Positions 55,216-64,000 of a stretch of DNA of 64,000 nucleotides are shown one piece after another. The DNA comes from Triatoma infestans (taxonomy: Eukaryota > Arthropoda > Insecta > Hemiptera > Reduviidae): assembly GCA_011037195.1 (NCBI GenBank), contig JAAEAF010003168.1, forward strand, positions 48,782 to 112,781. The letters are read 5' to 3'. A program made the translations under genes and the position numbers. The number at the start of each line of letters is the position of its first letter. The first letter of the stretch is position 1. The notes under the pieces were generated by a model, which ran no database searches, was not told the DNA's origin, and was given only the letters and a program-made list of their open reading frames with translations.

Positions 55216-56049
55216 TTTTTTTCTCTCTGAAATGGTTGAATTATTATTGACCAAAAATGTCTCTAACTAAACATGATATGATATTCTCGCTTTCTTGTTT
55301 TATTATATTTCTAATTACATAACAAAAAGGAAACTTGGAACATATGACTCATATTCACAATAAAGTTCTGGACTTTTTATTTTGTCTGTATTTATTTCAT
55401 CTTTCTATGTAAATAATTTAACTATTTATCAGGAAATATATAGTTCATATCAATTGTTTTTATAACAGCTGTAATTATAAATAAGTGTTTAATCTGTACT
55501 TAGTGTATTTTTAGAAATATCTAATTGGTTATAAAGTATTTTATTGTATATACATATTTCAGTATATCAATTTAATAGTAATGTAAACCTTATTATTTAT
55601 GTAACTTGGTCATAAGTTATCATGTAATGCTTTCATATTATTAACAAGGAATCCTATCGTCCCACACAATTTAGAATTACAAAACAAAGTTGCATGTTCT
55701 CCTGCACTAATTTACATCTTATATAAAGCAACTGGCACCGTAGAGCCCGAGTAAAATCCAGGTCCTCTTTTTCCACGTCAGCCTTGAACTGATGCCCTTT
55801 TCCAAGTTCGGTGTGGTGGGTAATAGATTGTACATTATATCCAATTTATTTCTAGCCTTCTAGTACTATCAATTTTCTAAACTATTAAATTAATATGAAA
55901 AAACTTTCTTTTTTTTCTTTTTTTTTTTTTATTAATTTATTTTTTCTGCGGTAAATCGAAGTCTATTTGTTTGTTTTACTTACAAGCAAAAATCTGACTC
56001 TATCATATCGCTAAATATTTTTCTCAATTTTTATTTTGTGTCTGTCACA
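55216..56049. other. Intergenic, nothing recognised
   Basis: AT-rich, T runs near 55910-55930. No gene seen. Confidence 0.4.
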
Positions 56050-57010
56050 CAGTTGGACAAAATATAGTTACAACTACAAATTGTAAACTACAGTAACATT
56101 ATTGAATATAATAGTCCGCAATGCTGGATAACATATATGATTTTATCCGTCGTAGCATGCTTCATTATTTTGGTTCTGACTGGTTTCAGGATTCTTATCC
56201 ATCGTCAAGTAAAGTTTTCAATCAATTCAAAGTGTAATCAATTCAAGCTTTCAATCAAAGTGTAAAGAGATCGTTTCCTCTTAATATGTATGTGGTATAC
56301 ATATTAAGAGGAAACGATCTCTTAATGTGCACCACTCTGGTTTGATTAACCATATGAGAATCCCAGAACCGGCATGCTAGGACGCATAAAATCATAGATG
56401 ATTTTACATTACATTAGTTGAAATGTAGCTACAATTAACCACTACAAATGTAATTGTAGTTGATTTTGAAGTTTTATTATTTTTCCCAACTAAAATAGTT
56501 GTAGTTGAAACTGGTAACTGCTAGTAAAGTTGAGAAAAGTAGTTGCAAACGCAACTGCCAATTTGTATGTAATTGTAGTTGTAATTTGTTATAAAACTGA
56601 CAACTATAACCACTTTCTTTTTTTTGACTTTGCCGATTATAATCATCGCCAGGCAAGATATAAAAGTTGTAAACAGTAACAGATTTTATAGCAAAATTAA
56701 TTGCTTTGTTAGAAAGCATATTTATTTTCCTATAAATAATAAGCTGTAGTTCAGTTGTTTGGGTAGAGGATTTAAAATGTTAAAATATTTTTGGACATTT
56801 TTCGTTGCATTGAAAGTGTAATAGCAGCTGACTCTAGTTAACATTAGTGAACTACTAGCTGATCATTTTTCAACTGCTAGTTATAATTTTACATTCCAAC
56901 TAAAACTAAAATAGTTGTGAAACTCAACTGAAAAAACAACTAACAACTATATTTTGTAATAGTTGCGACTACTTAACTAGTAACTGTATATTTTTAACTT
57001 AAAAAGATAC
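56050..57010. repeat. AACTAC/GTAGTT-rich repeat, copy 1 (interrupted by P1)
   Basis: Dense in AGTTGTAGTTG and AACTACAACT motifs. It ends ATATTTTGTAATAGTTGCGAC followed by TACTTAACTAGTAACT. The same blocks occur in reverse at 60095-61430. The opening CAGTTGG-like end recalls hAT-type non-autonomous elements, but no duplication confirms this. Confidence 0.5.
56115..56390. repeat. P1 inverted pair with perfect 27-bp central palindrome
   Basis: Arms 56265-56291 and 56297-56323 are exact reverse complements around a 5-nt loop. The left arm on the minus strand carries GACGATGGATAAGAATCC, TGAAACCAGTCAG and GCATGCTACGACGGATAAAA. The right arm is shorter and more diverged. Confidence 0.7.
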
Positions 57011-57379
57011 TTTAACTCTGATCTACTAATATGTAAAAGTTTCGAAATATAATTTTTGCACTTTACTTAACAAAAACTCTTACATTCATGATGAAATGTA
57101 GAATCATACAATAAATTAAAATATTGCTCTTGAGAATGAATTACACTTTCTCACAAGACATGTAATCCCTAAAATGAAGTTTATTATCTCTTTTTATAAA
57201 AATATTTCAAATAGAAGTTATTTAACTACACTGAGATCCATGAAGCTCACAGTGGCGTAGGCTTGGTAGCCAACCTCCCACAGAATCTAATCTAATCTAT
57301 ATAACTACATATATACGAGTATACTAACTATTCCAAATTCAAAGTAATGTCGTTGGAGACTTTTTTTGCCCTCTAAAGT

Positions 57380-57860
57380 ACAACTTCAATTCAATGTATG
57401 GTTCTGCCACTTATTTACTTTTAATACACTGACAAGCATTACTAGAATGGCAAATCTAAAGAAAATCGGCTAACTAGAAGACAACAGAATAGGTTTTTGA
57501 GTTTTTTGGAATTATCTAGGAAATGACTACAATGACTTCCTTCAAACTTGGAATGCTTGCTGCACAGATATAAACTTTTATTTGAAACATTAAAAAAAGA
57601 AAAAAAATTTAGCCAGATTTGCGGAATTTATGACGTTAAATTTAATCAGGTGCGGTTGGTTCTATGCTATTGGAGCGCTCTTCAATTCCCTATCTGTTTA
57701 GGCAGGTAGGTTGAACTTGTTCTCTCACCACCTCTATATTTATGTTAGAACAAATGAGCAAAATTTGAGTTTAAAGGAAATCTGTCATTTTAATCTGGAT
57801 AACTCCATTAACAGGGGTTAGAGAAAGTCGCATGTGTTTCGCAACTGATTTTTTTTTTGT
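57380..57860 (+). repeat. RepA partial copy
   Basis: It pairs with 3550-3925 over GGTTGGTTCTATG, CCACCTCTATATTTA and the end GAGAAAGTCGCATGTGTTTCG. Confidence 0.65.
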
Positions 57861-58262
57861 TCTGATAACGTTTTTCTTTGCTGAACAATCTAATATATTT
57901 GAAATGAACATTGGGGAGAACGAGACGGTCGTATGGTTTCTACACGGCCTGCATCATCATCATTCATTGACCTACTTTTGAAGACACCAGTTGCACAATA
58001 TTTCGTCCATTGCTGATAGTTGAGCAATAGTTTTGTTTTCACAAAAAAGGGGTTGTTATAATCTATTGTCGTTCTAAAAATAAAAGGAAACAATTAATGA
58101 CCTCTGCAGGTTACGTCGCAACAGTAAAAAGGAAAATAACTCCTTCCAAAGAGAGGAATGTAGTACAAAAAAGAACACTACGACCTGAACAACAAAGAGA
58201 GAAGGGGGTGTTATCACATCACCTGGCCTGCCATTTCCATCCCTTAATGGTGAAGGTCACCA
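57861..58262. other. Unassigned unique-looking sequence upstream of the candidate promoter
   Basis: Short opposite open frames (57890-58093 minus, 58097-58315 plus), neither recognisable. Base composition rises toward 58200. Confidence 0.35.
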
Positions 58263-58263
58263 G

Positions 58264-58572
58264 TGACGTCATAATGATTGTTGTCAAGTACGATGGTGAG
58301 TCATGGCTAGCATGAAATCTAAACTAGCTAATAACAGTGAAGCCACCGCCGCCTCACAACCCTTTAGAGCACTTCACCTCCACCTCTGTCCAGCCGCCAC
58401 TGGATACCTCATGTACTCGCTGTAGCACCCTCTATCAGAGTGACGTCATAATGCGCTCGTCATACCCGCCGTCTATATATGCGCGCTTGCTCCATAGTTA
58501 TCTTCGATCCGTTACCTTCATCGCCGTCTCTCCTCACAACACTACCAGCCAACCTCCTTCCAATGTTTCAAA
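58264..58572 (+). promoter_or_regulatory. Candidate promoter with paired CRE sites and TATA box
   Basis: TGACGTCATAATG occurs twice (58264 and 58441). TATATAT at 58474-58480 lies in the GC-richest tract nearby. An ATG opens at 58573 with MKCFIFHP, but the frame closes after 30 codons. The layout (paired sites, TATA, about 95 bp to an ATGAAG start) resembles an inducible insect gene promoter. No downstream exon was found, so it may belong to a gene whose body is beyond the window or to a transposon. Confidence 0.35.
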
Positions 58573-58665
58573 ATGAAGTGTTTCATTTTTCATCCTAGCA
58601 TTTTTTTTACGTTTATCCAATTATTTCCTCCATTAAATTGTTTCAATCACGCAATGTTGATTTGA

Positions 58666-59390
58666 GTACATATTATTACAAATTTTCGAAATAATTGATT
58701 GATTTATCAACGGAAATATACATATATTTTGTGACATACCAAGTATGAAAACAAAGCATTTAGCAAAAGTTCTATCCTGATATCCAAATGGTACATCAAC
58801 TTTATTCTACCTAGATTATTATGTCTTGCTTTATACAAACATCGATCAGTTTCAATTTTGGTGTGGAACACTCACACGACACATTAGAATTATTTTATTT
58901 GCAAATTAACTAAGGATATCTTGACAAGGATAGCACATACGTATATGTGAAGTACATTGAAATATCGATTGACATTATCAATACATTATACTGACATCAT
59001 TAGAGATATACATCTACAGATAAAATACGTTATGCGTGCACTTATATATGCTGTCAATTTTTTTTTTTATTTATTTAAATAATGACCTTGGAAAAAAACA
59101 AGGATCGATACAATTATATAGCAATGATATTATTATCGATGGAAACTATACTAGTTCTAATTATTGTTCTAAATGAAGCAGCACTACAAGTACGTACATA
59201 TATATGTATGAGTCACCATCATCACCACTTATCCTTGAAATAGAATTATACAAGTCATTCAGAATTGATTTTTTTATATGTATAAATATAATTAACATAT
59301 CATCGTCAATAAGATCAAAATTATGTAATATAAAAATTTATTGATTTTATGTTTTTTTTAAAATAATAATTCATTAAATTTGGATTAAAA
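58666..59390. other. AT-rich stretch, nothing recognised
   Basis: No coding or repeat structure identified. Confidence 0.4.
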
Positions 59391-60010
59391 TTTCATTCTA
59401 CAAAAATATTCAATAAATTGTTCCGGAAAAAATGTTCCAAATAAAGTGACAGTTTTTTTTTTTAATAGGTGCAGTTCGAGGAAAAAATCGAGAAGCTATT
59501 TTTAAGGACATTGTGGAAATCTTAGAAAACTGTTCAATAGTGTCGCACTTCTGGTTAAATGGTTTTCTTTAAATTTAGAATACTAGCAACGTATTGAATT
59601 GTTGTGGTGGTTGGTTCCGTAGAACTGGAAAGCATCAGACATTTTCCGTGGTAGCCTACTTCATTTTCCGAAATCGGTCGATGACCACAAAATGAAGCAG
59701 GGCTACCACGGAAATGTCTCTGATAACATATTTAATGTTGGAGTTTCACAGGTGGAGCCCTTATATAGCCCCTAATATCATGAAAATGACACTTTAAAGG
59801 AGAGCTTAAAATTGCTATTCCCCTGAAATCTACTAAAAGTGTGGGTATTTAAAATGCGAAAAACAAAACAAAATTATATGCAACTATTCGACCCAATTTT
59901 TTTTAGTAGCCAGGTAAGCTTTAAACAACGGTTACCGGTAAATGATATAATTTCGAAAATTTGACTTGATCGCATTACTTCCTCTTTCATTAAGCGAAAC
60001 AAAAAAAAAC
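59390..60010 (-). repeat. RepA partial copy, interrupted by a P2
   Basis: It has AAATTTAGAATACTAGCAACG, TTGGAGTTTCACAGGTGGAG and, near the end, TTCGAAAATTTGACTTGATC with ACTTCCTCTTTC. A short P2 pair sits at about 59600-59730. Confidence 0.6.
59600..59730. repeat. P2 inverted pair, collapsed
   Basis: The left arm GGTTCCGTAGAACTGGAAAGC to CTACTTCATTTT meets the right arm CCGAAATCGGTCGATGACCAC to GTCTCTGAT directly, without the central hairpin part of the left arm. Confidence 0.7.
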
Positions 60011-60142
60011 TGTTTCTAGCAAATGTTCTATGTTTGAGTACAATTAATGTGTATATATGTGTGTGTATGTGTGTGTGTGTGTGTGTACCTGCAAAGTTGA
60101 GCAGTAGTTAACTATATTTACAATATAACTACTAATACAATT

Positions 60143-60153
60143 ACTAGTTAAGT
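60143..60153. repeat. 11-bp target-site duplication, left
   Basis: ACTAGTTAAGT at 60143-60153 and again at 60930-60940. Confidence 0.75.
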
Positions 60154-60929
60154 CTCCAGAAGCGCTTTAGTGTCCTACATATCTGAACATCCGTTGGTCC
60201 AAACCATTCGAGATCTATTTCATGCTCCGAAGCTTCGGATAAGAGTATTATGCTGCTTTGGGCGTAATGTTGATATCAAAAGAAATGTCTTTGCCGATAA
60301 AGCTGCCAAAGAAGCTCAACTTTGGGCTATGTTTCAAGGAAATGTTGCCAGCAATGGACTTGAAAATTTCCTATGTCCTTACAGGAATGGAATGTAGGGC
60401 TCACAAGATGCGGGAATGGAAAGAACTAAACTCATCAAATAAGCTGAGGCAGATCAAAGAACGTACTAATTAGTTTACGTTATTACGCAATCACGAAGAG
60501 AGGAAGTGATACTGGCCAGAATTAGGATATGATATGCGGTTAACGCACGCCAATTTGTTCCTAAGACAGCCTTGTGAGCCTAAGCCGAGAATGTGAGAAA
60601 TGTAGGGTGCTCATCACGGTGGGGCATATATTTGAGAAATGCGGGAAATATGAAGGAAAAGCTGTCTGTAGGACTCACAGACAAATTGGAGGGGAGACAA
60701 GGAGCGAAAAATATCGAAGGTTTATGAATTTCTGACAAAAGCCTCCCTGATTGACAACAAAATGTGAATGGAAATAGATGAGTGTAGGACAGTTGGTAGT
60801 GATACTTGTGATGTTGTATGACTGGATTGTCTGTAAGGGACTATGATGGTAACGATCATTAGGATTAGCCAGATGGGATTGTGACACTGGGGAAAAGACA
60901 GTTGTCGTTGCATCTTTAAAACAACAACA
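60154..60929 (+). pseudogene. 5'-truncated LINE (RNase H remnant to 3' tail)
   Basis: The first frame reads SYISEHPLVQTIRDLFHAP and later DIKRNVFADKAAKEAQ, the end of a LINE RNase H domain. It is followed by broken frames with NSSNKLRQIKERT, YDMRLTHANLFLRQP and a CE..C-type motif, the usual C-terminal region. It ends in an (AAC)n tail just before the right duplication. It inserted within the AACTAC-rich repeat. Confidence 0.8.
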
Positions 60930-60940
60930 ACTAGTTAAGT

Positions 60941-61430
60941 AGTTGCGACTAACAATTACAAAATATACTTGGTAATTGTTTTACGAATAATTTCTTACAA
61001 CTAATTTTTTACAAGTTACAGTTTGAATGTAAAACTGCAACTAGTAGTTACGATTATTGTTGTTAGTTTTGACGTGATGAGTTGTATTGGTGAAATTTTT
61101 TGCCAAATTTGATCATGTTCGAAAGTTAGAAATTAATAATTAACTTTGAAGTAAATACGAGTATGTAAAGCAGATGGGTTAGTATAAAAAAAAGGAAGAT
61201 TCAAGTAGTTATAATTGTTAATTTTGTAACTAATTAGCAACTACAACTACTTACAAAGTGGTAAGTGCTTTTGCAATGTCTTTTTAATCAACTATTAATT
61301 GAGTTACGAGTTCAACTACTACTACTTTAGTTTAAAATAAAAATTGGTGTTATTAATTGTAATTACAACTTATGACAATGTTGTTTATAATTTGTAGTTT
61401 ACAATTACACTTTTCCCAACTATGTATGTG
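60941..61430. repeat. AACTAC/GTAGTT-rich repeat, copy 2 (inverted)
   Basis: Reverse-orientation relative of 56050-57010; its left piece is at about 60095-60153, before the LINE. It ends near TACACTTTTCCCAACTATG. Confidence 0.5.
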
Positions 61431-62102
61431 TTTGTGAATGTAATATTTTAAAAATGAAAAATTGCAGGCAGTCAAACATGTTTTTCCGTTTAGATAACAC
61501 AATCGCGTAGATTAGGTTTCGGTGAAAAAATCTATCACGTTATTCAATCGATTTTTAATTTCTCGCAATTTTCTCCAAAGAGATACGGTGCCAAGGAATT
61601 TTCTTTAATTATCGCATACTAACCACAAAAATGCTCATCACTGATAACTCAGGACTGTAGTAAGAGAGTTGTATGGTGTTTCATATCGTGAGATTTGTTT
61701 TTAAGCGCTGGGACGGACAGAGTTCCCAGTACAGCTATTTTCATGATTCGATGAGAAAAAAAAAATTACAAATGGTTTGTTTAGTTAACATAATCAGCTG
61801 TACAATGAAAGCGGGAAGTGACGATCCTACTGTGGTATGTTTGGTATGAAATAACCTGAAGGAATATTATAAAAGGAATAAAAATACATAACAAAAAACA
61901 GCTGATATCTTTAGCTCTATCATTTTGTTGACTAATATAAACATAGAAAACACATTTGATCTATTAGACTATAAAATTCTAAGAAACATTAGAAATTAGT
62001 TTCTTTTATATATATATATATATATATATAAAATATTTTAACTATTGTACGTATTTAGAATGACGATATTAGCTAGTGTTTGATAGATTCTTTTATATTT
62101 CA
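61431..62102. other. AT-rich stretch with RepA-like end fragment
   Basis: GTAAGAGAGTTGTATGGTGTT at about 61660 resembles the RepA end. A TA microsatellite lies at about 62010-62030. No gene seen. Confidence 0.4.
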
Positions 62103-63078
62103 CTAGCTAACCCGACTACGCTTCGCTGTGGCTTAGTCTGATTTTTACGCTTAACCATGCGTGATTTTGATAATTTGTTTCGATGTTTTGGAATACCCTG
62201 TCTACTAATTCTTCTATTGAATGTACAATGTTGTAGAAATTAGGGGAAGGTGATTTTCTCGTTTCGGGATTTGTAGGAGCAGTGCCGTTACCGAGTTCGA
62301 GTAATTGTCTTGAAAATATGGCAGCTGTTGGATCGTTTAGAAGTTGAACTCTCATAGTCGTTGTTAAATGAATTTTTTTACTGTGCTCCAAAGAGTTGAA
62401 TATTTCAAGCAGGCATGCAATTCATCAGCTGGAGTTGAACGAGGTATAACTAAAAGCGTTTGCCTGAAGTCACCGGCTAGTAACACCAATGCTCCACCAA
62501 ATGGAACCTGATTATTTCGCAAACTTTCAATGTATGGTCTAATACTTCCCATGACTACTTGTAAGCCATTTTACACTCATTCCATACAATGATTTTGCAC
62601 ATCCGAAGAACCTTTCCCATTCCTGATGTTTTAGAAATGTTACATATTGGGTTTTCTGTGAAGTGCATGTTTAAGTCATGACAGTTTAAGAGCTGAATGC
62701 CCTGTTCTACCTCCTTCCATCAACGTTTCAGCAATACCTGAAGAAGCAAGTGCTAACGCAGTATGGCCGTTTGAACGGATTTTAACTCGGGATTTCCAGT
62801 TTCCGTGGGAACTTCGGAATAGAGGTACTTATGAGTAGTTAAGAAATAGGTTCTGAGAGTGAGCCACCATCGCAACGCGTCTGAGTCGTTCTATTTCTGC
62901 CAACCTCGCGAAATGCTCAGAGAAGTTCCCGTTTCCGTGGGAACTTCGGAGTAAAAAGTATATATAAACTCTCTTATATAAAAATGCAACGTTGTGTAAA
63001 AATTTCAAGTCATCCATCGACTACTTTTCGAGTTTTGCGGCCACAAAAATACGGATGCTGAATTTTTATATACATAGA
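62103..63078 (-). mobile_element. Internally deleted Helitron with helicase remnant
   Basis: On the minus strand it begins A|TCTATGTATATAAAA (63078) and ends GGGTTAGCTAG|T (62103): a TC start, a CTAG end and an A/T host dinucleotide, the Helitron insertion rule. Between lies a PIF1-type helicase remnant. A direct repeat TTTCCGTGGGAACTTCGGA occurs near 62800 and 62930. The rolling-circle Rep domain and the helicase Walker A are absent, so it is non-autonomous. Confidence 0.8.
62116..62830 (-). pseudogene. Helitron PIF1-type helicase fragment
   Basis: Order of motifs on the minus strand: SNGHTALALASSGIAETLM, GGRTGHSALKL, NPICNISKTSGMGKVL, KIIVWNECKMAYK (the DE-box region, with N for D), GALVLLAGDFRQTL (motif III), PRSTPADELHACLK, then after a frame change TTTMRVQLLNDP and ELGNGTAP. 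Several stops and one frameshift (near 62390) make it dead. Confidence 0.85.
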
Positions 63079-63364
63079 TATACTGTTGTTTATGTTCACT
63101 TTATGATAAATAAAGTATTCCTCCTTTATTTTATTTTTAATAAATTTAAATTTTATTATCTTTAAACGATATCTTTACTGATTTATATATATATAGACAT
63201 GTGACTCAGATTGAAATGAGTTATCTAAATTAAAATAAAAAATAATTGTTTCAAAAATTGTAACCATCTATAAACTATTAGCGTAAATATTGTTAGAACA
63301 AAAGGGCCCCAGGCGGTGGCGGATAGGAAATTTCAGGAGCAATGATTTTTTTTGGAACAGAAGG

Positions 63365-63540
63365 GGGGGTGTCAGTTTTACTTTCTCTAATTGCCTACTG
63401 TAATTGCGTCACATTTTCAAAATCGAGTTTTTACCGGAAATACACGTTTTGAGGTCCCCTGAGTCGGGAAAAAGGGTTTTTAGAAAATGGTTTGTATATG
63501 TGATGTGTGTGTTGTGTGTGTGTGTGTGGGGGGTGTGTGT
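63365..63540 (+). repeat. RepA copy, left part
   Basis: It reads AGTTTTACTTTCTCTAATTGC, AATCGAGTTTTTACCGG, GTTTTGAGGTCCCCTGAGTCG, AGAAAATGG, then a TG-rich microsatellite. It resumes after the insertion at 63882 and runs to the window edge (TTCAAAAACGAAATATTGCAG, CATCATCAAGGATTCTG). Confidence 0.7.
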
Positions 63541-63881
63541 TTTTTTTTAAATATCTTTATTACCATCATGCTCCGCTCATTTGAGCATTACATGAAATTT
63601 ACAAAATATTAATACATGTATAAAATGCACATTACAGCTTACATTTAAACTAAAATACATATTTATGCGGACAAAATGACATATTGTGAACATGGATGGC
63701 TGTTACATGAAAACATTTAGAATTATTTTCACTTATGTAAAATAGTACGAAATATTAAAGTGCGGATATACACAGCACAAATTAATGTAGGAAATTCACA
63801 TTAATTAACTTGATTTAAAACAATAACTATTATAGATACAATATTAACTACTCTTTTTTATTTCTTTATTATATTATTTGT
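63541..63881 (-). mobile_element. Retroposed fragment with poly(A) inserted in RepA
   Basis: 341 bp starting with nine T (poly(A) on the minus strand) and flanked by GGGTGTGTGT on both sides. No coding frame. It is probably the 3' UTR of a LINE or a retroposed transcript. The microsatellite target makes the exact duplication length uncertain. Confidence 0.6.
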
Positions 63882-64000
63882 GGGTGTGTGTGTGTGTATG
63901 AATGTACGAACAGTATAGTTCAAAAACGAAATATTGCAGAAAGTCAAAATTAACATTCCGTGTGGACATCATCAAGGATTCTGACAGGAACTTCCTTGAC
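63882..64000 (+). repeat. RepA copy, right part, to window edge
   Basis: Continuation of 63365-63540. Confidence 0.65.

Noticed and set aside
62829..63017. 62-codon minus-strand frame
   Set aside because: It lies in the Helitron 5' non-coding part; no recognisable domain.

Overview
The window is eukaryotic nuclear DNA, AT-rich, with short exons, long introns, GT-AG splice sites and many transposable elements. The liprin-alpha N-terminus has the MWNMMCDVMPTISED form I associate with insects, so an insect is the best guess. I cannot fix the order; the mix of I/Jockey LINEs, Penelope-like elements, Helitron and Harbinger relics and large introns would suit a hemipteran, but that is a guess.

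Host genes, left to right: the first coding exon of liprin-alpha (minus strand, 7470-7718), head to head with a four-exon guanylate kinase (plus, 8362-15207); cyclin A with its whole coding region in one exon (minus, 21111-22373); exonuclease 1 in nine exons (minus, 47529-29865); and, head to head with it, a four-exon ChaC-family gamma-glutamylcyclotransferase (plus, 48134-50364). The exon models were read by eye from splice sites, reading phase and family resemblance. All phases close, and all EXO1 catalytic acids are present. Three of the genes belong to DNA and cell-cycle metabolism: guanylate kinase (nucleotide supply), cyclin A and EXO1. The EXO1/CHAC divergent promoter carries a perfect GGCGGGAA E2F-type site.

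The remainder is dominated by mobile DNA. EXO1 introns hold a full-length 5.7-kb I-type LINE (32738-38457) with an intact ORF1, an ORF2 broken only by an 11-bp duplication, and target-site duplications, plus a decayed Penelope-like element (about 41500-43760). Elsewhere there are two 5'-truncated LINEs with clear duplications (2091-3366, 60154-60929), a Jockey-type LINE relic (17300-19145), a second Penelope-like element (26100-27320), a Harbinger derivative with a MADF exon (16007-16618), a 976-bp internally deleted Helitron with helicase remnant (62103-63078), a tRNA-derived SINE family, and a dispersed repeat of about 680 bp with 15-bp inverted ends (RepA).

The most unusual material is a group of small, often palindromic dispersed elements (P1, P2 and two further families). 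They sit beside or downstream of Penelope-like coding regions and share the plan CUGANGA, short hairpin, GAAA. This resembles a hammerhead-ribozyme core. P2 has moved independently: two copies are flanked by 11-13 bp target duplications, one inside a LINE reading frame and one inside a P1 element. No CRISPR arrays, rRNA genes or convincing tRNA genes were seen.
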